Shown piece after piece: positions 1 to 8,587 of a stretch of 64,000 bases of DNA. The DNA is taken from positions 2,294,001 through 2,358,000 of the forward strand of contig NZ_CP085301.1 of assembly GCF_020700235.1 (NCBI RefSeq). The letters run 5' to 3'. The position numbers and the translations under genes were made by a program. The stretch is from Haladaptatus pallidirubidus. Lineage in GTDB: Archaea; Halobacteriota; Halobacteria; Halobacteriales; Haladaptataceae. The number at the start of each line of letters is the position of its first letter. The first letter of the stretch is position 1. Under the pieces are notes generated by a model. The model searched no databases. It was not told where the DNA came from and saw nothing but the letters and a program-made list of their open reading frames with translations.

Positions 1-349
1 TTCATGCAATAGACAAAAGAGTGATGGCCAAATCGAGGGTAACCGACCGCTTGCTTGCGGTTTGTACTCTCCCTCATCCTGTCTTCCACGTCGGTAAGAA
101 TTGTTGTATAAACGACTGTTTGCTGCTCTATCCAAACTGCGAAGATAGTTTCCCGGCCGTCACATCTCGCGAGTGAACCTCGCGAAATTTGAATTGCGTC
201 GCCCGGTGACACCACGACTACGGCCGTCTGACGCCGATCTACCGAACAAACCTACGAAAATTATCTGAGAAAATTCATGTTTAGTATTTTGGATATCGCG
301 TCTCGGAATCTGCATCGGATTTATGTCGTTATGTATGTTTTTATCTAGC
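1..349. other. Non-coding upstream region, no gene supported
   Basis: I find no convincing gene here. The only long open frame is a reverse-strand frame crossing into the next gene, with no recognisable family. The last 100 bases are AT-rich and probably hold the promoter of the dehydrogenase that starts at 350: a TATA-like stretch around 318-330 sits at about the distance expected for a leaderless haloarchaeal transcript. The beginning of the window may cut through an upstream unit that cannot be seen. Confidence 0.4.
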
Positions 350-3316
350 ATGGCAACACGGGACGAGAATCCCGACTTCGAGACGTACCGAAAGTCGCTC
401 AACCACGACCGCGCGGACGCCCACCCCGAACTCGCGTCCGACCTCCGCTCCGTCGTCGATGGCGACGTTCGCTTCGATGAGTATACGCAACTGCTGTACG
501 CCACCGACGGGAGCATCTACCAAGCCCGACCTGTCGGCGTCGTCTTTCCGACGTGCGTCGAGGACGTGCAAGCGGCGGTTCGCATCGCCGCGGAGTTCGA
601 CACACCGATTCTCCCGCGGGGGGCCGGTTCGTCGCTCGCGGGACAGTCGGTCGGGCAGGGATGTATCGTGCTCGATTTTTCACGCAACATGGACGACATC
701 GTGGACGTTGACCCGGAATCCCAGCAGGCAACCGTAGAACCCGGCGTCGTGCAGGACGATTTGGACGACCACCTCGCGCAGTGGGGATTGAAGTTCGCGC
801 CCGACCCGGCGTCCTCGAATCGGGCGACCATCGGCGGCGGCATCGGCAACAACTCGACCGGCGCGCACTCGGTTCGATACGGCATCACCGACGCCTACAC
901 AGCAGAACTGGAGGTGGTACTGGCGGACGGGTCGCTCATCCACACCCGGGAAATCGAGGTCGATGGCGAGGAGTGGAACGAAATAATCCAAAGAGACGAC
1001 AGGGAAGCCGAACTGTACCGAACCGTCAGGAGACTGGTCGAAGAAAACGAAGCGGAAATCGAATCGCGCTATCCGACGCTCAAACGCTCCGTCAGCGGCT
1101 ACAATCTCCACAAAGTCGTATACGAACGCGACGGCGAGACGTATGTCAACCTCTCGAAACTGTTCGTCGGGTCGGAAGGCACGCTGGGCGTGGTCGTCCG
1201 AGCGACGCTCGATTTGGTGACTCGGCCCGAAGAAACCGCGCTCGCGCTCTACTGCTACGACGACCTCGTTTCGGCGCTGTCGGCAGTTCCCGACGCGCTC
1301 GATTTCGACGTGAGCGCAGTCGAGTTGATGGACGACGAGGTGTTTCGTCTGGCCCGCGAATCGACCGAATTCGCGGAGTACGCCGAACCGATTCCGGAGG
1401 AGGCGGAGGCCGGACTAATGTTAGAGTTCGATTCCGAACTCCACTCGGATTTCGAGTCGGCCGTCGCGGAGACGAACGCGCAGTTCGTCCACGCCGGAGA
1501 CGCCTTCGACGTGCTGGAAGCCTACTCCGAGAACGACCAAGCGCGCCTCTGGAAGCTCCGCAAGGCCGCGATTCCGCTCCTGATGAGCATGGAAGGCGAC
1601 CCGAAACCGTATCCCTTCATCGAGGATGCTTCGGTTCCGCCCGAAGAACTGGCCGAGTACGTCCGGGAGTTTATGGCGATTCTTGACGACCACGACACCA
1701 CGGCGGCCTACTTCGCCCACGCCGGGAATGGAACCCTCCACATTCGACCGATTTTGAACCTGAAAGAGGGAGACGGTATCGAGACGATGCACGCAATCGC
1801 CGAGGACGTGACCTCGCTCGTTCTCTCCCACCACGGGTCGTTTTCGGGCGAACACGGAGACGGCCTCGCCCGAACCGAGTTCAACCCGAAACTGTACGGT
1901 TCGCAACTCTGGGAGGCGTTCACGGAGCTCAAAACCGCGTTCGACCCGGAGTGGCGGCTGAATCCGGGAAAAGTCGTCTTTCAGGACGATGAAGCGGATA
2001 TGCGCGAACACCTCCGATACGGCCCCGAATACTCATCCATCGAACCGAGGACGGTGCAGGATTTCTCGGAAGAGGGCGGTTTCTCGCACCTCGTCGAACT
2101 TTGCAACGGCTGTGGCACCTGTCGACAGACCGAGAGCGAAACGATGTGTCCGTCCTACCGCGGAATGAAGGACGAGATGACGACCACGCGCGGGCGGGCG
2201 AACCTCCTCCGAGCCGCCATCAGCGGCGAAATCCCGACCGAAGAGCTGTATTCCGACAAATTTCAGGAGGAGGTGTTAGACCTCTGTCTGGGCTGTAAGG
2301 GCTGCGCCCGCGACTGTCCGACGGGCGTCGATCTCGCAAAGTTAAAAGCCGAAGTGAAACACGCCAGTCATCGGAAACGAGGTGCGAGCATACGCGACAG
2401 GTTTTTCGCCGAGGCGGAGCGCGCTTCCGCCCTCGGAAGCGCGCTCGCGCCGATTTCGAACTGGGCCACGAAACTTCCGGGTGCCGGATTGCTCGCCGAA
2501 AAGACGCTCGGAATCGCCGCAGAACGCGACCTACCGCGCTTCACCCGCGAAACGTTCACTGACTGGTTCGAATCGCGGGGGCCGCGAATTAGCTCCGAAT
2601 TCGCCGTCGAACGGGTTTTACTCGTTCCCGACACGTTCACGAACTACAGTTATCCGGAGCCCGGAAAGGCGGCGGTTCGCGTTCTCGAAGCTGCGGGGGT
2701 TCACATCCAAATTCCAGATGATCTCGAACCGAGTGGAAGGGCCGCATACTCCGAGGGGTTCCTCGACAGCGCGCGCGAGCGGGCCGAAACGAACGTTTCG
2801 GATCTCGAAAATCGCGTCGAAGACGGCTGGTCGGTGGTGTTCGTGGAACCCTCCGACGCGGTGATGTTTCAGGATGAGTACCGCGATTTGCTTTCCGGTT
2901 CGGCGGTTGAAACGGTCGCGGAGAACACCTTCGGTGTCTGCGAGTTTATCGACATAAAGCGATTGGATGATGGAATTCGGTTTCGAAAAAGAGGCGAGTC
3001 GCTCGCCTACCACGGCCACTGCAACCAAAAAGCGATTCGCAAAGACCACCACGCGGTCGGCGTCCTCCGGCGTGCGGGTTACGAGGTTGACCCGCTTGAT
3101 TCGGGATGCTGTGGTATGGCGGGAAGTTTCGGCTACCGGGCCGAACAGTACGACCTCTCGCAGGCAATCGGAAGAATCCTGTTCGAACAGGTGGACGAAA
3201 GCGACGCCGAAACCGTCGTCGCGCCCGGCGCATCCTGCCGAACCCAACTCGAAGGCCGCGGGACGCGTCCGCCGCACCCAATCGAGAAAGTCGCGGCGGC
3301 CCTACACCACTCGTAA
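350..3316 (+). CDS. FAD- and Fe-S-binding 2-hydroxyacid (probable D-lactate) dehydrogenase, GlcD-GlcF fusion
   Basis: This 988-residue protein joins a FAD-linked oxidase of the GlcD/Dld family to a GlcF-like iron-sulphur half. It probably oxidises D-lactate or glycolate and passes electrons to the membrane quinone pool. The N-terminal half has the FAD-binding-4 fold, with the glycine-rich RGAGSSLAGQ loop and IGGGIGNNSTG, then the FAD-oxidase C-terminal domain. Two ferredoxin-type motifs follow, starting near residue 585 (CNGCGTC...CP) and 646 (CLGCKGCARDCP). A C-terminal CCG domain has GCCGMAGSFGY near residue 919. The first CCG-type repeat is degenerate: PSGR stands where CCGR is expected. 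I chose the ATG at 350 over 323 because the extra nine residues are unlike the family and the promoter lies close upstream. Remnants of a lactate-utilisation locus directly downstream support lactate as substrate; that assignment is inference. Confidence 0.88.
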   Translation: MATRDENPDFETYRKSLNHDRADAHPELASDLRSVVDGDVRFDEYTQLLYATDGSIYQARPVGVVFPTCVEDVQAAVRIAAEFDTPILPRGAGSSLAGQSVGQGCIVLDFSRNMDDIVDVDPESQQATVEPGVVQDDLDDHLAQWGLKFAPDPASSNRATIGGGIGNNSTGAHSVRYGITDAYTAELEVVLADGSLIHTREIEVDGEEWNEIIQRDDREAELYRTVRRLVEENEAEIESRYPTLKRSVSGYNLHKVVYERDGETYVNLSKLFVGSEGTLGVVVRATLDLVTRPEETALALYCYDDLVSALSAVPDALDFDVSAVELMDDEVFRLARESTEFAEYAEPIPEEAEAGLMLEFDSELHSDFESAVAETNAQFVHAGDAFDVLEAYSENDQARLWKLRKAAIPLLMSMEGDPKPYPFIEDASVPPEELAEYVREFMAILDDHDTTAAYFAHAGNGTLHIRPILNLKEGDGIETMHAIAEDVTSLVLSHHGSFSGEHGDGLARTEFNPKLYGSQLWEAFTELKTAFDPEWRLNPGKVVFQDDEADMREHLRYGPEYSSIEPRTVQDFSEEGGFSHLVELCNGCGTCRQTESETMCPSYRGMKDEMTTTRGRANLLRAAISGEIPTEELYSDKFQEEVLDLCLGCKGCARDCPTGVDLAKLKAEVKHASHRKRGASIRDRFFAEAERASALGSALAPISNWATKLPGAGLLAEKTLGIAAERDLPRFTRETFTDWFESRGPRISSEFAVERVLLVPDTFTNYSYPEPGKAAVRVLEAAGVHIQIPDDLEPSGRAAYSEGFLDSARERAETNVSDLENRVEDGWSVVFVEPSDAVMFQDEYRDLLSGSAVETVAENTFGVCEFIDIKRLDDGIRFRKRGESLAYHGHCNQKAIRKDHHAVGVLRRAGYEVDPLDSGCCGMAGSFGYRAEQYDLSQAIGRILFEQVDESDAETVVAPGASCRTQLEGRGTRPPHPIEKVAAALHHS

Positions 3317-3387
3317 CTCGCTGACGTCCAGCACCACTGCCCACAATCGTCCGTAACTATTTATTCGAGAACGCGCCACGTTGTGAC

Positions 3388-3530
3388 ATGTCTGCCGACA
3401 CTGCCTCGGTTTCCGGGACTCCTTGCGGGAACTCGATGTCGGATTCACCCGGACGACGATGGCTGAGTTCGAGCAGGTGCCCTTAAACCATCACGAACCC
3501 GCATTGGGAATGAAACGGTCTCGGAGTTAG
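3388..3530 (+). pseudogene. Remnant of a LutC-like (LUD domain) lactate-utilisation gene
   Basis: An ATG at 3388 gives a start resembling haloarchaeal LUD-domain proteins (MSADTAS), then the frame is lost. One frame over, from about 3410, the sequence reads FRDSLRELDVGFTRTTMAEF and so on, which again resembles the LUD N-terminus, before a stop at 3528-3530. Joining the two needs a one-base shift near 3408-3411. Only the first 40-odd residues of a roughly 170-residue domain remain. The homology comes from memory of the family, not a search. Its place between a lactate-type dehydrogenase and a second Fe-S fragment supports the call. Confidence 0.5.
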
Positions 3531-3574
3531 GTTCCGAATCTGAACGGGGAGTCACCTCCCACGACCACTGTTAA

Positions 3575-3853
3575 GCGCGAACACTCGGCTTCGAACCGTA
3601 CATCGCCGTCGTCATCGAACAGCTGGGTTACGGAGTCGAAACGACCGACGTGGAGTGCTGTGGCATGGCCGGAAGTTTCGGCTACAAATCCAACAATTAC
3701 GACCGCAGTGTTTCCGTTGACGAATCTGCTGTCGAAAAAGTGTCACGCGGACTCGTCGTCGCGAGTGGTGCATCGTGTGTCGAACAGCTCGATTCACTGG
3801 CGAAATTATCAATTACACATCCAGTCCAACTACTGACCTGCAGTATTGAATAA
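3575..3853 (+). pseudogene. Truncated C-terminal CCG domain of a second Fe-S dehydrogenase subunit
   Basis: The frame opens directly after a stop at 3572 and has no proper start. From the GTG at 3650 it encodes VECCGMAGSFGYKSNNYD and continues with VVASGASCVEQL, which parallels the last 75 residues of the dehydrogenase ending at 3316 (GCCGMAGSFGYRAEQYD, then VVAPGASCRTQL). The upstream part (GFEPYIAVVIEQLGYGVETTD) also aligns with that protein (VLRRAGYEVDPLD). The DNA differs clearly from the intact copy, so this is an old paralogue or a LutA-like fragment, not a recent duplicate. The catalytic body is missing, so it is almost certainly non-functional. Confidence 0.7.
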
Positions 3854-3907
3854 TTTTAAATTTATTGCCTGAATTGTAGGTGACGTACACCGAGGGACAA
3901 CTCCCAG

Positions 3908-4188
3908 ATGCAAGTTATCGAAATCACCTATATCGTACTCAGTGTCGTTCTCGCGGCAACCGGTCTTACTATGGTGGGACTGTCGATGCGGCGTATTTGC
4001 AGACTAACCGCCAGTCGATGCTCGTCCTCTCAATTGGCTTTTCGATTCTCGTGGCGGCGACAATCGCGACCACCTTCAGCGCGTTTCTGTACGATTTCGA
4101 GAACAGTCGTATGCTGTTGACGGTGAACTACGGCGTTTCGACGATTGGCTATCTGTTCGTCATTTACAGCGTGACAGGAGGAGACTGA
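3908..4188 (+). pseudogene. Frameshifted small membrane protein (haloarchaeal DUF7521-like)
   Basis: Two overlapping frames together make one small membrane protein with about three hydrophobic segments. The first, from the ATG at 3908, reads MQVIEITYIVLSVVLAATG and on to LSMR. The second continues with AYLQTNRQSMLVLSIGF, a second membrane helix, and a last helix ending at 4188. Restoring one base near 3989-3993 would join them into a roughly 93-residue protein of the kind often encoded beside small winged-helix regulators in haloarchaea (family name from memory). An AT-rich promoter-like stretch lies at 3845-3870. This is either a real one-base deletion or a sequencing error. Confidence 0.6.
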
Positions 4189-4257
4189 GCGAAACACCGA
4201 CGAAACCCACACCACTAACCGAATAGCTATTTTTGTCTCCCGAGCATTCGATGAAGC

Positions 4258-5019
4258 ATGAGTGAACTCAGGCAGGCAGTGCGGGCGGGCGACTCCGTTG
4301 TTGGGACGTGGGTAACAATCGGCCATCCGGCCGTCGCGGAGATGAGTGCCGAACTCGGATTTGACTTCGTCGTCCTCGACGCCGAACACTCCTCCATGTC
4401 GCTCGAAACCGTCGAAAACCTGGCGCGGGCGGTGGATGCGGCAAGCGGCGAAACGAAACCAGTCGTCCGCCTGCCCGATGACGATCCGACTCGAATCAAA
4501 CGCGTTCTCGACACCGGTGTTTCCGGTGTTATCGTTCCGATGATCGAAACGGCGGAACAGGCCCGTGCAGTGGTCAGAGCGACACGCTACCCGCCGGAAG
4601 GGGAGCGAGGCGTCGCCGGGTCGCGGGCCGCGAAGTACGGACTCGAACTGGAGGAGTATTTCGAACGCGCGAACGACGAACTACTCGTGATGGTGCAGAT
4701 AGAATCCGCAAAAGGCGTCGGACACGCCGGTTCGATTGCGGCGGTGGATGGCGTCGATGCCTTGTTCGTCGGCCCGGCAGACCTCTCCGCATCCATAGGA
4801 CGGTTCGGTGAAACCGACTCCCTCGACACCGAGATTTCCGCTGTTTTGGACGCCGTCGGAGAATCCGACACCTCGGTCGGAACCATCGCACTCGACCCGA
4901 CAGACGTGGAGAAATGGGCTGAAATCGGCTTCGACTTTCAGGTCGTCGGCATCGACGCTGACTATCTAATGGACGGCGCAAAACGCGCAAAGCAAGGGTA
5001 CGAGGAACTGCCTCGATGA
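4258..5019 (+). CDS. HpcH/HpaI-family class II aldolase
   Basis: The 253-residue protein has the layout of the HpcH/HpaI aldolase family, TIM-barrel enzymes that reversibly cleave 4-hydroxy-2-oxo acids into pyruvate and an aldehyde using a divalent metal. The expected residues are in place: His44 in DAEH, Arg71 in VVRLP, Glu149 in QIES and Asp165 in VGPADLS. GERG at 115-118 matches the substrate loop. The length is normal. The stop overlaps the next start by four bases (ATGA), so it is co-transcribed with the PLP enzyme downstream. A role in sugar-acid or aromatic breakdown cannot be decided from context. Confidence 0.88.
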   Translation: MSELRQAVRAGDSVVGTWVTIGHPAVAEMSAELGFDFVVLDAEHSSMSLETVENLARAVDAASGETKPVVRLPDDDPTRIKRVLDTGVSGVIVPMIETAEQARAVVRATRYPPEGERGVAGSRAAKYGLELEEYFERANDELLVMVQIESAKGVGHAGSIAAVDGVDALFVGPADLSASIGRFGETDSLDTEISAVLDAVGESDTSVGTIALDPTDVEKWAEIGFDFQVVGIDADYLMDGAKRAKQGYEELPR

Positions 5020-6332
5020 CCCTCGTCTGCTATCGGTGCGGCAACGAGACGGAAAACGGCGCGCGCTGCGCATGTGGCGAACCGCTGTGGCTGAAAACCG
5101 ACGCGACCGGCTTTTCGTGGCCAGCATTCGTACGGACGAGATCGGAGTCGGAATTGGAACCGAAACAGGAACCAACATCCGGACTCTGGCGCTACGCCGA
5201 TTTGCTTCCGACGGAACCGCTACCAGGCGTCGGGGCGGCGGTGGGCGGAACACCTCTCGCTCGAACCGAGCGATTGGACGAGTACGCCGGATGCAGGTTG
5301 TGGGTCAAAGACGAGAGCGCCAATCCGACGGGGACGTTCAAAGACCGCGGCAGTGCGGTGGGCGTCGCCCACACCCTCGAATCGAGCGTAGGTGCAGATG
5401 CGAATGGCAGTTGGGTCGGCACCGTCTCGCACGGAAATATGGCGATGAGCATGGCCGCGATGTCGGCCAGCGCTGGTGTGAGCTGCCTCGTGCTCGTGCC
5501 CGACGACATTCCGACGGAGCGCCTCGGACACATCGACCAGTACGACCCGGAACTCGTGCAGGTCGAGGGAGCGTACGGGAAACTTTACTACGACAGTTTG
5601 GAACTGCCAGGCGTTCGGTTCGTCAACTCCGATACGCCGTATCGCGTGGCGGGCCAGAAAACCACGGCGTACGAAATCTGCGAGGCGTTTGCGACCGCTC
5701 ACGGAGACCCCGCGGGGTCTCCGTTCGACGGCTCCGGCCCCGGAATTCAGGTTTCGGAATCGGGCGAATCGGCGGATTCGTCCGATTCTCCCGACGCAAT
5801 CGTCGCGCCGGTCAGCAGCGGCGGTCACGCCAGCGCCATCTGGAAGGCGCTCCGAGAACTCCGCGAGGCGAACCTACTCGACTCGGCTCCGCGACTGTAC
5901 TTCGTGCAGGCCGCCGCCTGCGACCCGATTGCGCGGGCGTTTCGTGCCGATGCCGACGAAGTTCGCTCCGTCGAGGGCGGGGACACTATCGCGTACTCCA
6001 TCGCCAACTCCGACCCTCCCAGCGGCAACCGCGTCCTCGCCGCGGTTCGTGAAATCGGCGGTGCGGTGCTGTCAGTGTCCGACGGTGCGATTCTCGACGC
6101 GAAACGGCAGTTCGCTCGCCGTGCGGGTCTCTGCGTCGAACCCGCCGCCGCGACCACACTGGCGGGGATTCGTCACCTTTCGAAGTCCGGAGAGATTTCG
6201 CAGGACGAGCGCGTCGTCGCAGTTGCAACCGGGACGGGGTTCCGGGAGCAGTCGGCATCGCCGACTGCTCCGCGGTCGGTTCCGCTTTCCGAACTCGCAG
6301 GACGCGTTCGGTCGCTCGTTTCGGACGCGTAG
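5016..6332 (+). CDS. Threonine synthase-like PLP-dependent enzyme
   Basis: This 438-residue protein belongs to the fold-type II PLP enzymes. It starts with a zinc-ribbon-like cluster (Cys5, Cys8, Cys18, Cys20), common in archaeal threonine synthases. The PLP lysine is Lys109 in NPTGTFKDRGS. A phosphate-binding-like loop is seen in APVSSGGHAS, and a glycine-rich TGTGF lies near the C-terminus. It is translationally coupled to the aldolase upstream. Because that partner is not a threonine-pathway gene, the enzyme may be a paralogue acting on another amino acid; canonical threonine synthase activity is not proven. A short serine/glycine/aspartate-rich insert near residues 235-260 looks like a flexible loop. 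Confidence 0.82.
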   Translation: MTLVCYRCGNETENGARCACGEPLWLKTDATGFSWPAFVRTRSESELEPKQEPTSGLWRYADLLPTEPLPGVGAAVGGTPLARTERLDEYAGCRLWVKDESANPTGTFKDRGSAVGVAHTLESSVGADANGSWVGTVSHGNMAMSMAAMSASAGVSCLVLVPDDIPTERLGHIDQYDPELVQVEGAYGKLYYDSLELPGVRFVNSDTPYRVAGQKTTAYEICEAFATAHGDPAGSPFDGSGPGIQVSESGESADSSDSPDAIVAPVSSGGHASAIWKALRELREANLLDSAPRLYFVQAAACDPIARAFRADADEVRSVEGGDTIAYSIANSDPPSGNRVLAAVREIGGAVLSVSDGAILDAKRQFARRAGLCVEPAAATTLAGIRHLSKSGEISQDERVVAVATGTGFREQSASPTAPRSVPLSELAGRVRSLVSDA

Positions 6333-6364
6333 CTGGCTCGGGTGCGGCCGGTCGCAAGGCGTCG

Positions 6365-6592
6365 TTATTCGTCGGCGAAAACCAGTTCCTCGATTTCGCG
6401 GCGTTCACCGTCTTCGTAGCGGTACACTCTGCCGGACTCCTCGTCGTGGGTCGCTTGGTGCGACCCGTCGCAGAACGGATACGCCGCCGACAGTCCGCAG
6501 AGACAAATTGCGATGTCACCCTTCTCGGCGTCGATATCGTCCTCATCGATTATCCGCGGACTGGTCGCGGTGTGTCTGACTTCGCGGGCCAT
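6365..6592 (-). CDS. CDGSH iron-sulphur domain protein
   Basis: The 75-residue protein carries the complete CDGSH signature, CxC followed by PxCDGSH (CLCG...YPFCDGSH), which in this family binds a [2Fe-2S] cluster through three cysteines and one histidine. Apart from a short acidic N-terminus nothing else is present, typical of single-domain prokaryotic members. I used the ATG at 6592 rather than 6616 because the extra eight residues are not family-like. The gene converges on the PLP enzyme and follows the helicase on the same strand with a short gap. Electron transfer or redox sensing is the usual suggestion; no partner is obvious here. Confidence 0.85.
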   Translation of the reverse strand: MAREVRHTATSPRIIDEDDIDAEKGDIAICLCGLSAAYPFCDGSHQATHDEESGRVYRYEDGERREIEELVFADE

Positions 6593-6647
6593 GGACGGGA
6601 TTGTCGCCCTCGACACTTCAACTTCGGCGTGGATCAGGTTCCGAGAA

Positions 6648-8525
6648 TTATTCGTCTAGAGTCGTTTTATCCGTGACCGTCTCCTCGGAAAGAGTTTCTT
6701 CAGCGGCTCTTTCCTCGACAATCGTCTCCTCAGCGACCGATTCCTGAATCCGGATTCCCTTCGACGCGAGGTGACGCAACTGTTGGCGAGCGAACTCCTC
6801 CTCGCGTGTGCCGCGGGTCGCCAGCACGTACATTCGGGCGCGTCCGGCGGGGCGCATGGTTCGCCCTGCGCGCTGGGCGCCCTGCCGCCGCGACCCGCCG
6901 AGTCCCGACGCGACGATTGCGAGTTCGGCATCGGGCAAGTCGATTCCTTCGTCGCCGACGCGGGAGACGACGAGGGTGTCGAGACGCCCGTCACGGAACG
7001 CCTGCAGGTGTCGTTCGCGCTCCGGATGCGGCATCTGGCCGCTGATGAACGGAACGGAGAGCGCGTCGGAAATATCGTCGCCCTGTTCCAGATACTCCAC
7101 GAATATCAGGGCTTTCGCGGCGGGGTGTTCGGCCAGCAGGTACCGGATTTCGTCAACCTTCGCGGGGTTCGACGCGGCTATCTGGCGCTTGCCGCGCTGG
7201 CCCGCGTTGGCGTAGTCGCCGTGATACGTCTCGTCGTCCCAGCCGACGTACCGGATTTCGACCTCGGGTTCGGCGACGAAACCGGCCTCGAACAGGGCGT
7301 CCCAGTCAGTACCGATGGGCGGCCCGATGAGCGTGAAAATGTCCTTTTCCTTGTCATCTTCGCGGACGGGTGTCGCTGACAGTCCCAAGCGATGCTTGCT
7401 CTGAAGGTTCGCGCTCCGCCGAAAGACCCGGGAGGGAATGTGCTGACATTCATCGTACACGATGAGTCCCCACCGTCGCTGGTCGAACAGTTGGCGATGC
7501 CTGTCCATCCCGGCGGTTTGGTAGGTCGCAATCGTCACGGGGCGAACGTTTTTCTCGCCGCCGTGGTACTCGCCGACCTGTTCGGGGGAGAGAGAAGTGT
7601 GAGCCAGTAGTTCGTCGCGCCACTGTCCGGCGAGTTCCCTGCTCGGCACTAGAATCAGGGTTTCACCCGAAACGGCTTCCATAACGCCCATCGCGGCGAC
7701 CGTCTTTCCGCTTCCCGGCGGGCCGACGAGAACGCCGGATTTCAGGTCGATAAACTCCTCAACCCATTCGCGCTGATAGTCGCGCAGGGAGAGCGAGCAG
7801 TCGATGGCCAGTTCGTCGCCGGTCTCCAAATCTCGCTCGTCCTGCACCGGGTACCCCGCCTCGTAGAGGATTCGTTTGACCTCGGCGACCTTCTCCTCGG
7901 CGACCCAGCTCTCGTCGTCTGAAAGCGGGGCGCGCAGATGACTGTCGTCCAGTTTCTGCCGGGCGACGTTTCCCATCAGGTCGTCGCTCGCGGCTTCGAG
8001 AACCACGTAATCGTCCTCATGCGTGTAGAGTCGGAACTGCTTTGCGCGTTTCCACTGCTGTTCGATGAACTGCTCTATGTCTGGCGATGGCTCCGGAAGC
8101 ACCTGCCGGACGGTTCGCATCAAATCGTCGAGCGAGTCGTAGGGCGCAGACCAGATGTCCTCCTGTCGAATTCGATAGCTGTAGCCACCCTCGCGGGTTG
8201 TATCCGTCAGGTGCGCGAACTGAGAGAGTTGCGCCCGCGTGAATTGTCGCGGCTGGTCGGCGACGATTTCCCGCCGTTTCGGAAAGACGACGATTCGTTC
8301 CCGGTCGGCCAGCCGCTCCCACTCGGTCGGAAACCAGACGACAGGATCGCGTTCCACGTCGAGGCGGACGACCTCCCGTTCGTCGGCGAGGCGTTCCAGC
8401 ACGCGATTTGCCTCCTCGTGTGAACAGCCGAGCACCCGAGCGACTTCGTCGGCGGTGAGCACCGGACGCCCGATGTCCTCGACGGCGTCGTACACGTCAG
8501 AAATTCCGTAATCCTCGTCGGTCAC
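6648..8525 (-). CDS. XPB/Rad25-like superfamily 2 DNA helicase
   Basis: The 625-residue protein starts with a winged-helix-like segment (about 15-75), followed by a haloarchaeal-specific region and then a superfamily 2 helicase core. Walker A is GPPGSGKT (268-275), motif II is DECQH (358-362), motif III is SAT (383-385) and motif VI is QRAGRTMR near 570. The RAGR signature and overall arrangement match archaeal XPB homologues, linked to nucleotide excision repair or transcription-coupled strand opening. The last 35 residues are an acidic, low-complexity run of repeated EET/EE units, probably a disordered tail. The nuclease partner often found next to archaeal XPB (Bax1) is not visible nearby. 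Confidence 0.85.
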   Translation of the reverse strand: MTDEDYGISDVYDAVEDIGRPVLTADEVARVLGCSHEEANRVLERLADEREVVRLDVERDPVVWFPTEWERLADRERIVVFPKRREIVADQPRQFTRAQLSQFAHLTDTTREGGYSYRIRQEDIWSAPYDSLDDLMRTVRQVLPEPSPDIEQFIEQQWKRAKQFRLYTHEDDYVVLEAASDDLMGNVARQKLDDSHLRAPLSDDESWVAEEKVAEVKRILYEAGYPVQDERDLETGDELAIDCSLSLRDYQREWVEEFIDLKSGVLVGPPGSGKTVAAMGVMEAVSGETLILVPSRELAGQWRDELLAHTSLSPEQVGEYHGGEKNVRPVTIATYQTAGMDRHRQLFDQRRWGLIVYDECQHIPSRVFRRSANLQSKHRLGLSATPVREDDKEKDIFTLIGPPIGTDWDALFEAGFVAEPEVEIRYVGWDDETYHGDYANAGQRGKRQIAASNPAKVDEIRYLLAEHPAAKALIFVEYLEQGDDISDALSVPFISGQMPHPERERHLQAFRDGRLDTLVVSRVGDEGIDLPDAELAIVASGLGGSRRQGAQRAGRTMRPAGRARMYVLATRGTREEEFARQQLRHLASKGIRIQESVAEETIVEERAAEETLSEETVTDKTTLDE

Positions 8526-8587
8526 TGCCTCACGGTTGGTTCCCCGGCGGAATACCCGTTACGACTCTAGTTGCCCATCGGGACGGC

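Noticed and set aside
323..349. Upstream ATG for the lactate-type dehydrogenase
   Set aside because: The nine added residues are not family-like and the promoter-to-start distance favours 350.
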